Counted from the stretch's first letter, positions 20,438-28,903 are shown. The stretch: 64,000 nucleotides of DNA from Pseudoalteromonas haloplanktis ATCC 14393 (GCF_000238355.1 NZ_AHCA01000002.1:434001-498000); one strand, 5' to 3'. Translations and numbers: made by a program. Notes: generated from the sequence alone by a model not told the origin.

Positions 20438-21604
20438 TTAACCTCGCTGTATTACCTTTTTATTGGTTCGCCTACCATTGAGTAGTGCGCCCAACCACGT
20501 ATTTTTTACTATTAATAAATAACTTATTTGACCTATAAGTAATGTAACAACCACGCTAACTATAAACTTTACTAAAACTGGCAAATTAGTATTAATTAAT
20601 GGCATCTGTATATAAATCAACACAGGAACATGGATTAAGTAAATCCAGTATGAAGAATTTGAGACGCTACGACTAAACTTACTTTCATAATTTAAAAAAC
20701 GATGCCCAAGTAAAAACGCCATAGCTGTTAACAAAATGATGCTCGTGACTTGCAGAACAACATGAAGCGCGTGTTGTTGCTTTACTGCAAAATGCCCCGT
20801 GCTTGCAGCGTTAATTACTTCATCGAGAGTAGGCGCTACTGGTAACAAAGCAAAATAAACAATAAGAGATAAAGCCGCACCAACGATAATAGGCCATAAA
20901 TACTTGTGATATGAGGAAAGTTTATGCTGCTTTTTATAGATCCCCACCCCTAACCAATAAAAACTGCCGTAAAACCCATACGACCACAACTGAGGCGTGA
21001 GTTTATCGGGCGCAGGAAATGGAATAGATTGCCCCATGAGTGACAGTGCTAATAAAGTAGGAAGCGCCCCCCACAAAAATAATGGATTATTACCAAGCCC
21101 ATCAAGCTTACCTCCTAACAAGTTACTCTTTCTTAGCAGCCAATGTATCAAGCAAAACTGAAATAAATTCCACAAAAACCATAAGTGCATGGTGCTAATG
21201 ACAGGCTCTTTAATGACTTGAAACACAGCAAATATCGGTGGTGTTGGTTTAGCTATACTGGCCCCAAAACTCAAGGCATGAAAATAAACCGCAAAACCTA
21301 AAGGTAAAAAAACAATAAAAGGCAATAAAATATGTTTACTGCGATGGCGTAAAAAATGCCGGCTACTCGATTTAGCAATTAACAATGCACTGCAAAACCC
21401 TGCAATAATAAAAAACAATGGCATACGAAATAAGTGCAGAGAATGCGTGATGTAGTCAAATAGACGGTGTGTGCTTGGATCAGCCGAAAACCAAATATTG
21501 CTAAAAAATGGGCTGTAAGCCAGTGCAGCATGAAACACAATGCCGAGCAATAGTGCGAGGCTTCGTAAATTATCAATGTAGTGTAATCGACTTTCTTTAT
21601 TCAT
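20438..21604 (-). CDS. Acyltransferase-3 family integral membrane protein (OpgC-like)
   Basis: A 388-residue polytopic protein of the acyltransferase-3 family, which transfers acyl groups (often acetyl or succinyl) to sugars across the inner membrane. The N-terminal signature RLHYIDNLRSLALLLGIVFH includes the conserved His of this family, followed by LFRMPLFFIIAGFCSALL. About ten helices follow, and YWIYLIHVPVLIYIQ near the C-terminus is another landmark, as in glucan-modifying OpgC/MdoC. I start at ATG 21604; the frame can be extended four codons to a TTG at 21616. The substrate is unknown. It is divergent from the two-component genes next door, which could control it. Confidence 0.85.
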   Translation of the reverse strand: MNKESRLHYIDNLRSLALLLGIVFHAALAYSPFFSNIWFSADPSTHRLFDYITHSLHLFRMPLFFIIAGFCSALLIAKSSSRHFLRHRSKHILLPFIVFLPLGFAVYFHALSFGASIAKPTPPIFAVFQVIKEPVISTMHLWFLWNLFQFCLIHWLLRKSNLLGGKLDGLGNNPLFLWGALPTLLALSLMGQSIPFPAPDKLTPQLWSYGFYGSFYWLGVGIYKKQHKLSSYHKYLWPIIVGAALSLIVYFALLPVAPTLDEVINAASTGHFAVKQQHALHVVLQVTSIILLTAMAFLLGHRFLNYESKFSRSVSNSSYWIYLIHVPVLIYIQMPLINTNLPVLVKFIVSVVVTLLIGQISYLLIVKNTWLGALLNGRRTNKKVIQRG

Positions 21605-21745
21605 TAATATGCCCAACTATTATCCTGCGTTAATAAAAGCATAAATTAATGAGTGAGCGTGGGACTAGTCACAAAACTCACAGCCAACGCTATGACAGAT
21701 GTCACTGTTTTTACAATGCAAGTTCTGTAATAATTGCTAAAAAAC

Positions 21746-22903
21746 ATGGCTGTAGTAATGGAATCAAACATACGACATACAACCGATTGGCGTTTCTCAA
21801 CATTGGCCTCTTGGCTGGGTGTTACATCAGCGTGTGCATATTATGCAAACTCTGAACTAGCATTGTATTTACAAATTTTGGTGAGTAGCTCTATATTAGC
21901 TATTTTGCTTTATGTGTTAAAACAGCCCAACAAATATGTTTATGGTGTGGCGGTAAGTTATTTTCTGCTCATATTAGCAATGATGCAACTTAGCTCAACG
22001 TCCTTAGTTTTTATTCACTTGGTTATGTTTACCGCTGTTTTTAGCCCTCACTTTTCACTGCCTAAAATACTGGCTTGTGTTGTAGCCGCCATGCTAGTTT
22101 ATGGTCTAACGCATTATTCGCGCTGGGAAAATGGCATACCTTGGATCACCTTTACTATTTGGTTTTTCTTTTGTTTGATGAATTGGTTTGTCAGTCGCCG
22201 GATTGTCGAAAGTTTAAATACACATTACCAATCCCGACAAAACTACAAAGAGTTAAAAGCCACTCAACACATGATGGGCGCCATGCATGCAGCGCAAGAG
22301 CGACAAAATATATCACGCGAGCTCCATGACTCACTCGGCCATAAGCTCACCGCACTCAGCATTAATTTAGATTTTGCTAAAAGAGCAGCAAACGAAGCAA
22401 CAGTTGAAACCCTGTCTCTTTGCCATCAACTTAGCCAAGAAGTGCTGGCAGAGGTGCGCGAAATCGTTTCAGCTCAGCGCGATGACAAAACAGTACTCAA
22501 ACAAGCACTCGAAGCCATTTGCGAACTGACACCTAACTTACGCTGCGATCTCCAGCTAAGTAAGGAGACAGAGCAACTCCCTCAAGACTATGCCCTGTGT
22601 GTATTACGGTTTAGCCAAGAGATGATCAGCAACACACTTAAACATACCAAAGCAAACCACTTTACTTTGCATGTAGGTATATCTCACGTTGACCACCCCC
22701 CTCTGTTGATTGCAAAAGCGTATCACAATCAACCAGAAACCAACTTACCAAAACAAGGCAATGGGTTAGCAGGGTTAAATGAGCGAATGACACAGTTTGG
22801 CGGTGAATTTTCACAACATCTAGAGCAAAAAACTCTGATTAACACCATGACATTACCACTAAATTTAGAAGAAAATAGCCATGATAAAGTGCCTACTTGT
22901 TGA
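21746..22903 (+). CDS. Sensor histidine kinase of the NarL/DesK type (HisKA_3)
   Basis: An integral-membrane kinase of ~385 residues. Five or six hydrophobic helices fill residues ~15-150 without a large periplasmic domain, so it probably senses a membrane or intramembrane signal as DesK-like kinases do. A dimerisation/phosphoacceptor segment follows, with ERQNISRELHDSLGHKLTAL (H194). The HATPase part has the N-box-like MISNTLKHTK and GNGLAGLNERMTQFGGEF, but the first G-box is poorly conserved. I start at ATG 21746; TTG 21734 and ATG 21758 are alternatives, and none has a strong ribosome-binding site. Its end overlaps the regulator gene by 23 bp. Confidence 0.88.
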   Translation: MAVVMESNIRHTTDWRFSTLASWLGVTSACAYYANSELALYLQILVSSSILAILLYVLKQPNKYVYGVAVSYFLLILAMMQLSSTSLVFIHLVMFTAVFSPHFSLPKILACVVAAMLVYGLTHYSRWENGIPWITFTIWFFFCLMNWFVSRRIVESLNTHYQSRQNYKELKATQHMMGAMHAAQERQNISRELHDSLGHKLTALSINLDFAKRAANEATVETLSLCHQLSQEVLAEVREIVSAQRDDKTVLKQALEAICELTPNLRCDLQLSKETEQLPQDYALCVLRFSQEMISNTLKHTKANHFTLHVGISHVDHPPLLIAKAYHNQPETNLPKQGNGLAGLNERMTQFGGEFSQHLEQKTLINTMTLPLNLEENSHDKVPTC

Positions 22904-23495
22904 AGATCAGACCTTAGTTCGCTTAGGCCTCGCTAATTTACTTAACCTCGATAGCGCCATTAATATTGAAGCCCAAGCTGAAGATGGCTTGCAAGCGCTT
23001 GCCCTATTAGCAGAGCATAGCGTTGATATTGTTTTACTCGATATGAGAATGCCGAATTTAGATGGGCTCGGCGTACTGCAAAAAATGCGTGAAAAGGGTG
23101 ATAAAACCCCCGTGCTGATCATTACCACATTTGAAGATTGTGATGTATTAGTCAAAGCCCTTAACCTTGGAGCTCGTGGGTATGTGCTTAAAAATATTGA
23201 GCTTGAAGAACTCATTAGCGCTATCAAGCAGGTCGTTGCGGGTGAGCGAGTCTTACAAAGTGCAGTAACTGATTTTTTACTCAAAAAGCAACTAAGCCCT
23301 CAGCTCTGCTTAACGGACAAAGAACAAACCGTATTACAGTGTATGTCTTTGGGGATGTCAAACAAAGTGATTGCCAAAAAATTAGATAATTCTGAGGGGA
23401 CTATACGCAATCATGTGTCACAAATTCTTGCTAAATTAGACGTAAAAGACCGCACTCAAGCCGTTATAAAAGCCATAAATCAAAATTTAATTTAA
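22881..23495 (+). CDS. NarL/LuxR-family response regulator
   Basis: A 204-residue regulator paired with the overlapping kinase. The receiver domain (~1-120) shows the acidic pair in LVEDQ, phosphoacceptor D54 in IVLLDMRMP, the Thr in LIITTFED and the Lys in GYVLKN. The LuxR-type helix-turn-helix lies at ~140-195 (LTDKEQTVLQCMSLGMSNKV, then GTIRNHVSQILAKL). All key residues are intact, so it should be a phosphorylation-dependent transcription factor. The divergent acyltransferase gene is the nearest candidate target. Confidence 0.93.
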   Translation: MIKCLLVEDQTLVRLGLANLLNLDSAINIEAQAEDGLQALALLAEHSVDIVLLDMRMPNLDGLGVLQKMREKGDKTPVLIITTFEDCDVLVKALNLGARGYVLKNIELEELISAIKQVVAGERVLQSAVTDFLLKKQLSPQLCLTDKEQTVLQCMSLGMSNKVIAKKLDNSEGTIRNHVSQILAKLDVKDRTQAVIKAINQNLI

Positions 23496-23567
23496 TACGC
23501 TAACAGCAATAAATTACTATTTTTGATTAAGGTATATTGATTAACACAGAACGCTTTTTAAGTGCCT

Positions 23568-23781
23568 CTATTTGTCATCAGGCTTCAGTGGTGCGATTAG
23601 TATAAATAAAAGTAAACAAAACCAGCTAATAAACAAACAGGCGACTATCCATGCTAACTTCTCTTGACTTCCCACTTTTTTGTGACCTAGCAATGAGTAT
23701 GATTGGTATCACCCACATAATGAATAAAACAAGCAGCAAGGGAAACCAAGATATAAATATTTGAACAATGTTATCCATCAT
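23568..23781 (-). pseudogene. Small two-helix membrane protein, frameshifted at an A6 run
   Basis: On the minus strand ATGATG at 23781 opens a frame for MMDNIVQIFISWFPLLLVLF and a first membrane helix, running into IPIILIARSQK. At the run of six A (plus-strand T 23676-23681) the frame derails and stops early (51 codons). One base fewer in the run continues smoothly with VGSQEKLAWIVAC, a second helix (LFISWFCLLLFILI) and the natural end APLKPDDK, giving ~71 residues. Two helices with a charged linker recall small superinfection-immunity or PLD-N-like membrane proteins, but I cannot name it. A sequencing error in the homopolymer or true inactivation both fit. Confidence 0.55.
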
Positions 23782-24254
23782 TTAGTATTTATGCGACAGG
23801 CAGTTTATGTTGCATAATCGCTTGTTGAACTGAGGCGCTAGCTGCTCGGTGTGTCAGAGTTGGTGTTGTTTATACTATGGGAATTTGCTTTTTTAAGGTT
23901 CTAGCTAAATCGGCTTACCTATTATAGTTTAAGCTTTCCCTGCATTGCTCAGCGTTAACTATGTATCCATTACACTTAAATTCTACTCAATAAGCAACTA
24001 TATTTAGTCAATCTCAATGACCAATCGCTCTTAGCCGAACTTCATCAAGGTGCTGAAAGCTTGCCTTTCCGGTTTAACTCACTTCGGTCCAAAAATGAGT
24101 TTACCCGATCGTCTGTTTCTCACTCAAACTTGCCTGACGAATTTTAAAATTCTGAGTACTAAATTCGCAATATCCTGCATAAATGTCGATCACTATATAT
24201 GCTGTATTAAATACAAAAAAGATACATTATCGCTTCTGGTTTAACTATTTCATG

Positions 24255-24413
24255 TTTCAGCCTGTTTGTAGTTCAACATACGAATTCCAACCCTAATGAG
24301 AAGAACCCCAACAGGGAACGCAATTACCACCTCTGTAGCCCTTGCCACACCTGACTTTCTATTCCAGATCTGTGAGAAACAATTCCAAAACGACTTGAGA
24401 AAGTACATTAACA
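24255..24413. repeat. Dispersed non-coding direct repeat, copy B
   Basis: This ~159-bp stretch matches copy A (19239-19393) in the same orientation and block order, ending with GACTTGAGAAAGTACAT. Unlike copy A it lacks the right arm of the hairpin that follows there. It lies 100 bp before sulA. Confidence 0.7.
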
Positions 24414-24459
24414 TTAAAAATCGTATAAAAAATTAGCAAAAAACACTTGCGTCAAACAA

Positions 24460-24500
24460 CTGTATAAACTACTGTATACACATACTGTATAAACAACCAG
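24460..24500. promoter_or_regulatory. Tandem SOS (LexA) box-like sites before sulA
   Basis: Three CTGTATA half-sites begin at 24460, 24472 and 24485. Against the LexA consensus CTGT-N8-ACAG, the site 24472-24487 ends in ACTG and the site 24485-24500 ends in CCAG, each one mismatch. They lie directly before the start of the SulA-like gene, where SOS control is expected. The match is by eye. Confidence 0.65.
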
Positions 24501-24512
24501 TGAGTGAACATT

Positions 24513-24947
24513 ATGTTACAGCCAATTACTATAAGAACTGTTAAAAGCTACCAACAAGATAATCAAAGTTCATCTGTTAACTTAATTCAAATTGAAGATG
24601 AGATCTCAGCAACCTTTGAATTACTTAAAGTATTACACCATTACAATAACCAAAATGCATGGACACTACTCATTGCACCCGATCATGTACCTAGCAAGGC
24701 ATTGCTTGATTCATGTTCTATTGATACTAGTAAACTACTCGTAATACGCCAAAAACATCTTGTAAACTTAGAGTATGTACTAAACTCGGCATTACATAAT
24801 GGTAATTTTGCAGCCGTGATCACCTGGACTGACATTGTAAAAGATAATCAAATTGCTGATCTATCGCTAAACTTAGACCAAGCAAGTGCAAAACTATATT
24901 GCTTTACTAAAACTCAACAAAGTACAGATATAGCATTGCCGCAATAA
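24513..24947 (+). CDS. sulA: SulA-like SOS cell division inhibitor
   Basis: SulA binds FtsZ and blocks division during DNA damage. This ~144-residue protein has the RecA-like beta/alpha core of the family: AWTLLIAPDHVPSKALLDSC, then LLVIRQKHLVNLEYVLNSAL and AAVITWTDI, matching the 'division delayed after DNA damage' domain. I choose ATG 24513 because GTG 24504 lies almost on top of the LexA-like sites. The upstream SOS boxes support the call. The protein is divergent from enteric SulA in its N-terminal part, as usual for this gene. Followed 38 bp later by ychJ in the same direction. Confidence 0.8.
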   Translation: MLQPITIRTVKSYQQDNQSSSVNLIQIEDEISATFELLKVLHHYNNQNAWTLLIAPDHVPSKALLDSCSIDTSKLLVIRQKHLVNLEYVLNSALHNGNFAAVITWTDIVKDNQIADLSLNLDQASAKLYCFTKTQQSTDIALPQ

Positions 24948-24985
24948 GCTGTTAAAATACCGCTTTTCTATCAAAACGATTTTGC

Positions 24986-25465
24986 ATGACTTCACTTACC
25001 CACAGTAATTGCTTATGCGGCAGTCAACAAAGTTACCAAGACTGCTGCCAAAAGCTCCATTTAGGCACAGAGCAAGCAAACACAGCGGAGCAACTTATGC
25101 GCTCTCGCTACGTTGCTTATGCATTAAAAAACGCCAAGTACATATATCAAACTTATGCTCAAGAAAAACAAACTGAGAACCCAGTCAATGAAATTGCTGC
25201 TTTTGCTAACAGCTGTCGCTTTATAAAGTTATCGGTGATCGATGCCGAACAACACGAGTTGACTGCGGATGTTGAGTTTTGCGTTAGTTATTTTTATCAA
25301 AATCTATTTTGTCAGCTACATGAGAAATCAAATTTTATTAAAGAGAATGGGTTATGGCGCTACCTTGATGGCGAGATATTTCCAGTTGCGGATATAAAAG
25401 TTAGTCGTAATGACGAATGCCCATGCGGTAGTGGAAAAAAATATAAAAAATGCCACAGCGTCTAA
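24986..25465 (+). CDS. ychJ: YchJ-family protein with SEC-C zinc motifs
   Basis: At 159 residues this is the length of the YchJ (UPF0225) family. The N-terminus carries a SEC-C-like metal motif (CLCGSQQSYQDCC), followed by the family core (AEQLMRSRYVAYALKNAKYI, residues ~33-55) of NTF2-like fold. The C-terminus is a textbook SEC-C motif (CPCGSGKKYKKC) that binds zinc, as in SecA. Molecular function is unknown. It may share transcripts with sulA, with a 38-bp gap. Confidence 0.92.
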   Translation: MTSLTHSNCLCGSQQSYQDCCQKLHLGTEQANTAEQLMRSRYVAYALKNAKYIYQTYAQEKQTENPVNEIAAFANSCRFIKLSVIDAEQHELTADVEFCVSYFYQNLFCQLHEKSNFIKENGLWRYLDGEIFPVADIKVSRNDECPCGSGKKYKKCHSV

Positions 25466-25630
25466 CCTAGCGCATATTGCTGCTATAAACTTTTTTATGC
25501 AGCATAATATCCTCTCTACAACTTAAAAGGTTACTAACGAACACCTTTGCAGAGTTACCGCTGTGTACTTTATTTATGTATAAATTTACAAGCTCAGTTC
25601 CCATCTGAATGAATACTGATCACCCTTTTT

Positions 25631-25839
25631 ATACCAATCGTGTTAAGTTACTGACCATTTATAGCGACAGATAAATACAGTGATAACAAGGCATAAATTT
25701 TGACATGTAGTTGTTCTCGGCAATTGCTCCTGCATTGCTCTACCTCCTGCATCCATGCAGTCGTACATGAAAAATTTATAACGCAGTTAGCGCTTTATTT
25801 AGCCCGCTAGAATGGTTAAATATTTAAGTCGATTGGTAT
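25631..25839. mobile_element. MITE-like element with ~35-bp imperfect terminal inverted repeats
   Basis: The 209-bp element begins ATACCAATCG (25631) and ends CGATTGGTAT (25830-25839), perfect 10-bp ends. Inward the arms keep pairing imperfectly for ~35 bp (TTAA, ACCATT and TAGCG blocks). It contains no gene. A fragment like its right end recurs at 61271-61296. Size, ends and non-coding content fit a miniature inverted-repeat element moved by a transposase elsewhere. Target duplication is not clear by eye. Confidence 0.7.
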
Positions 25840-26047
25840 TATCAGGCATTTATGGCTAAAACTTAGCTTTAAGAACAAACAACACTGTTATTTGTTATCT
25901 AAATACAGGATTTATATTAAATAGCTCGAGTATTATTCGCATAAAATCTAACGCCTCACCTTTCTGATCTTAAGAACACAAAAGGTACAAATGTTAATTA
26001 AAAAAACCACAGAGCTTAACCACCTTAAATGAACATACAAAAATAGA

Positions 26048-26124
26048 TTGTTATTATTTTTATTTGTTTTAAATAATAACAAAAAACTTAAACCATTGAT
26101 TTTAAATTATAAAAATAATTTAAA
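26048..26124. repeat. Two AT-rich perfect inverted repeats upstream of the pectate lyase gene
   Basis: TTGTTATTATTT (26048-26059) pairs perfectly with 26071-26082 over an 11-base spacer, and TTTAAATTAT (26101-26110) pairs perfectly with 26115-26124 over AAAA. Both lie 190-270 bp before the gene. They could be regulator sites, the remains of a terminator, or AT-rich chance. Confidence 0.45.
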
Positions 26125-26316
26125 TGTAATTTAAGTAAACCAAAATGGTGAACTTAAAACTAAAAATTCAGTAATTAGCGTTGCGTAATAAAGTATTTAG
26201 CGCAATAATGCCACCGGTAGCACTGATGTACAAGCATTAAAAACCTTGATTGTGTTAACACTTTTAACAATTTATTTAATTGTTTTGATCTGAACATACA
26301 ATAATTAGGAACTACA

Positions 26317-28299
26317 ATGAAGAAAAGTACTCTTTTTAACTACTGTGCACGGGCATTAGCCATTACAGCCGCAATCTATGGTAACGCAGCCATTGCAAAC
26401 GCTTCAGGCTTTGCAGCAATAAATGGTGGAACTACGGGAGGAGCTGGCGGTGATACCGTGTATGCCACAACTGGCACACAAATTCATCAAGCTCTGTGTA
26501 ATCGTCCATCAAGTGATACGCCGATAATTATTCACGTTGAAGGCACAATAAATCATGGTAATACCAGTAAAGTTTCAGGGGACAGCTGTAACACTGGACC
26601 GGATCTAATTGAACTAAAAGAAATCAGTAATGTGTCAATTATTGGGGTGGGAAGCGGCGCTCTATTTGATCAACTGGGTATTCATATTCGCTCCTCTTCA
26701 AATATTATTATTCAAAACGTCCACGTCAGAAATGTCAAAAAGTCAGGCTCTCCAACTTCTAATGGTGGAGATGCAATTGGTATGGAGTCAAATGTCAGTA
26801 ATATCTGGGTTGACCACGTCACACTGGAAGCTAGCGGTGGTGAAAGTTCAGGCTATGACGCTTTATTCGACATGAAAAGTAACACAAAGTACGTGACATT
26901 ATCGTACAGTATTTTACGTAACTCAGGACGCGGTGGTTTGGTTGGTTCAAGTGATAGTGACGATTCTAACGGCCCTGTGACCTTTCATCACAATTACTAT
27001 GAAAACATCAATTCGCGTACACCTTTATTGAGACACGCCACAGCACATGCTTACAATAACTATTACAATGGACTTGTTTCATCAGGTATGAACCCTCGCA
27101 TTGGCGGTAAAATGCGCGCCGAAAATAACTACTTTAAAAACTCCAAAGACCCACTTGGTACTTTCTATACAAATGATATGGGTTACTGGCAAGTCAGTGG
27201 CAATATCTGGGATAACATCGATTGGTCTGACGATGAAAGTAAACTGCATCCTGCAGGTCCCAACCCAACATCGACGACAACAATCACTATCCCTTATAGC
27301 TATCAATTAGATAATGCTCAGTGTATTCCCAGCATTATTACCGCAACAGCAGGAGCAAATAAGGGCTTACAAACATCTAACGGCCAATGTGGTACTACGC
27401 CGCCTACCGATCCAACGCCAGATCCGACACCAGATCCAACACCAACCCCTGAGCCGACTCCTTCTAGCGAAAACTTAGCACTCAACGCTGGTGTTGATGG
27501 TAGCTCAAAAGCCAGTGGCTCAAGCTATGGTAATGTGAATGATGGCGATTTTTCTACATACTGGTCGCCTTCGTCTACAACAGGTAGCATAAATATTAAA
27601 AACCTCAACACGACAATAAATGCCGTGAGAGTTATCGAAACAGCAGCGACTAAAGGACAGATCACGGCTTGGTCATTAGTAAATTATGACACTGGCGTAA
27701 CACTGGCAAATGGTGGAGCAGTGCCTAATGTGATCAGCTTCTCAAATACTAACTTATCCAAAGTCAGTTTTGTGGTGCATTCTGCCAATGGTGTTCCTCA
27801 AATTGCAGAATTCGAAGTCTACAATGGCTACAGTGATGGGGCCAATAGCAATGTGACTAATACATTAGTTAATGGTACTTATCGTATTACACCAAAACAC
27901 AGTGGTACTTCTTTAGATATTGCTAATTGCCAAACGGCAGATGGAAGCAATGTAAGGCAATGGTCATGGTTGAATAATGACTGTCAAAAGTTTGCAATTA
28001 CAACTGTTGATGGTGTTTGGCATCGAATCTCGCCTGTAAATGCTCCATCAAAAGGCTTAGAGGTATATTCTCATTCAACTACACCAGGTGAGAATATCAA
28101 TATCTGGAACTATACAGGAAGTTATAATCAGCAATTTCGTTTCCAAAGTGCAGGTGCTGGCAAATGGCGTATTATCAATCGAAATAGCGAGTTATGTTTA
28201 GATGTAGATGGTAATAAAGCAAGCGATGGGACAAATATACTGCAATGGACATGTATAGCAGGCGCTGAAAATCAAATGTTTGAGTTAATCAGACAATAA
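26317..28299 (+). CDS. Secreted pectate lyase (PL1) with F5/8C-like and ricin-B/CBM13 modules
   Basis: The 660-residue exported enzyme should cleave polygalacturonate by beta-elimination with calcium. A signal peptide (residues 1-~29, ending AIANA) is followed by a right-handed parallel beta-helix at ~30-345. The family 1 motif WVDHVTL lies at ~168, and a Pel-type NSRTPLLRHATAHAYNNYY at ~230 carries the presumed catalytic Arg. A Pro/Thr/Asp-rich linker with PDPT repeats (~363-385) leads to a discoidin-like (F5/8 type C) domain (~388-500) and a C-terminal ricin-B/CBM13 domain (~518-660) with QW-type repeats. It is monocistronic, with a strong ribosome-binding site (AGGA) and a shared terminator. 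No other pectin gene is nearby, so it may have arrived alone. Confidence 0.93.
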   Translation: MKKSTLFNYCARALAITAAIYGNAAIANASGFAAINGGTTGGAGGDTVYATTGTQIHQALCNRPSSDTPIIIHVEGTINHGNTSKVSGDSCNTGPDLIELKEISNVSIIGVGSGALFDQLGIHIRSSSNIIIQNVHVRNVKKSGSPTSNGGDAIGMESNVSNIWVDHVTLEASGGESSGYDALFDMKSNTKYVTLSYSILRNSGRGGLVGSSDSDDSNGPVTFHHNYYENINSRTPLLRHATAHAYNNYYNGLVSSGMNPRIGGKMRAENNYFKNSKDPLGTFYTNDMGYWQVSGNIWDNIDWSDDESKLHPAGPNPTSTTTITIPYSYQLDNAQCIPSIITATAGANKGLQTSNGQCGTTPPTDPTPDPTPDPTPTPEPTPSSENLALNAGVDGSSKASGSSYGNVNDGDFSTYWSPSSTTGSINIKNLNTTINAVRVIETAATKGQITAWSLVNYDTGVTLANGGAVPNVISFSNTNLSKVSFVVHSANGVPQIAEFEVYNGYSDGANSNVTNTLVNGTYRITPKHSGTSLDIANCQTADGSNVRQWSWLNNDCQKFAITTVDGVWHRISPVNAPSKGLEVYSHSTTPGENINIWNYTGSYNQQFRFQSAGAGKWRIINRNSELCLDVDGNKASDGTNILQWTCIAGAENQMFELIRQ

Positions 28300-28308
28300 T
28301 CAATTAGC

Positions 28309-28338
28309 AATGGAGGACTTGTATTAAGTCCTTCATTT
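28309..28338. terminator. Bidirectional terminator between pectate lyase and ygjV
   Basis: A 12-bp stem (28309-28320 with 28326-28337, one G-T pair) with a five-base loop lies between the convergent genes and ends in T-rich sequence on the right. It can serve both directions. Confidence 0.75.
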
Positions 28339-28901
28339 TACACTGACTCCTTTAGCGTAGATCGTTGTTCATTCAGCCTATAGATAGTCATTAAGTTAAT
28401 AACAATAACCATTGCCTCTAACAGCACACCACCAATTGAACCGACAATAATATTGTTTATCAACCATAAACATGAACCTGATAATAAAACCCAGCGCATG
28501 GTGATCCCAGTTAAGCAAAACAAAGCGTAACTGCCTAGGCATGCACCTAACACAGCAATATATTCAGTCCACTGCTGCGCTGTAAAATAGCCAATCAAAG
28601 CAGTTAATGTAACAAATATACACGCCAGCCAAGTTGCCTTAGATTTTATCGAAACCGCAGTTCGTGCTGCTGAAAATAAGCAGCATAAAGAAGATGTTAC
28701 TGCATTTAATAAGTAAAAATGTAATGCATGATTCAAATTCATCACAATCATGATCAGTTTAAGACGGCGATCATCTTTTTGCATAAAACACAGCATCGCC
28801 AATAAAAAACTTAAAAAACCAAAACCTTGAGCAATAAATGCATCTGCCACCAGCAAAATACCCCTATGAAAGATATCTAAATCACCTGCAAAAAGCTGCA
28901 C
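28338..28901 (-). CDS. ygjV: YgjV-family inner membrane protein
   Basis: A 187-residue protein with about six membrane helices, matching the YgjV family of unknown function. Landmarks are FIAQGFGFLSFLLAMLCFMQ, DDRRLKLIMIVMNLNHALHF and the C-terminal NNIIVGSIGGVLLEA. The start is GTG at 28901, two bases before the upstream stop. It is the last gene of a four-gene minus-strand operon. Confidence 0.85.
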   Translation of the reverse strand: MQLFAGDLDIFHRGILLVADAFIAQGFGFLSFLLAMLCFMQKDDRRLKLIMIVMNLNHALHFYLLNAVTSSLCCLFSAARTAVSIKSKATWLACIFVTLTALIGYFTAQQWTEYIAVLGACLGSYALFCLTGITMRWVLLSGSCLWLINNIIVGSIGGVLLEAMVIVINLMTIYRLNEQRSTLKESV

Positions 28902-28903
28902 AC

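Larger units (their letters stand above)
23496..24503. other. Gene-poor region with frameshifted small gene, repeat copy B and the sulA promoter
   Basis: About 1 kb without an intact gene. It contains a frameshifted small membrane-protein gene (23568-23781, minus), ~430 bp in which I see nothing (23820-24250), repeat copy B (24255-24413) and SOS-box-like sites just before sulA. An open frame of 64 codons at 24050-24244 has no ribosome-binding site and no resemblance to anything known to me. Confidence 0.5.
25466..26316. other. Gene-free region with MITE-like element and pectate lyase promoter region
   Basis: An 850-bp stretch without gene. It contains the MITE-like element (25631-25839), two perfect AT-only or nearly AT-only inverted repeats (26048-26082 and 26101-26124) and a perfect palindrome GTGTTAACAC (26252-26261) about 55 bp before the pectate lyase start. 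The last is placed where an operator could be. The rest is strongly AT-rich. Confidence 0.6.

Noticed and set aside
22907..23284. 125-codon minus-strand open frame opposite the response regulator gene
   Set aside because: Shadow of the receiver domain; composition follows the sense gene.
24050..24244. 64-codon plus-strand open frame before sulA
   Set aside because: No start signals; another frame across 23990-24140 is equally open, so chance is likely.
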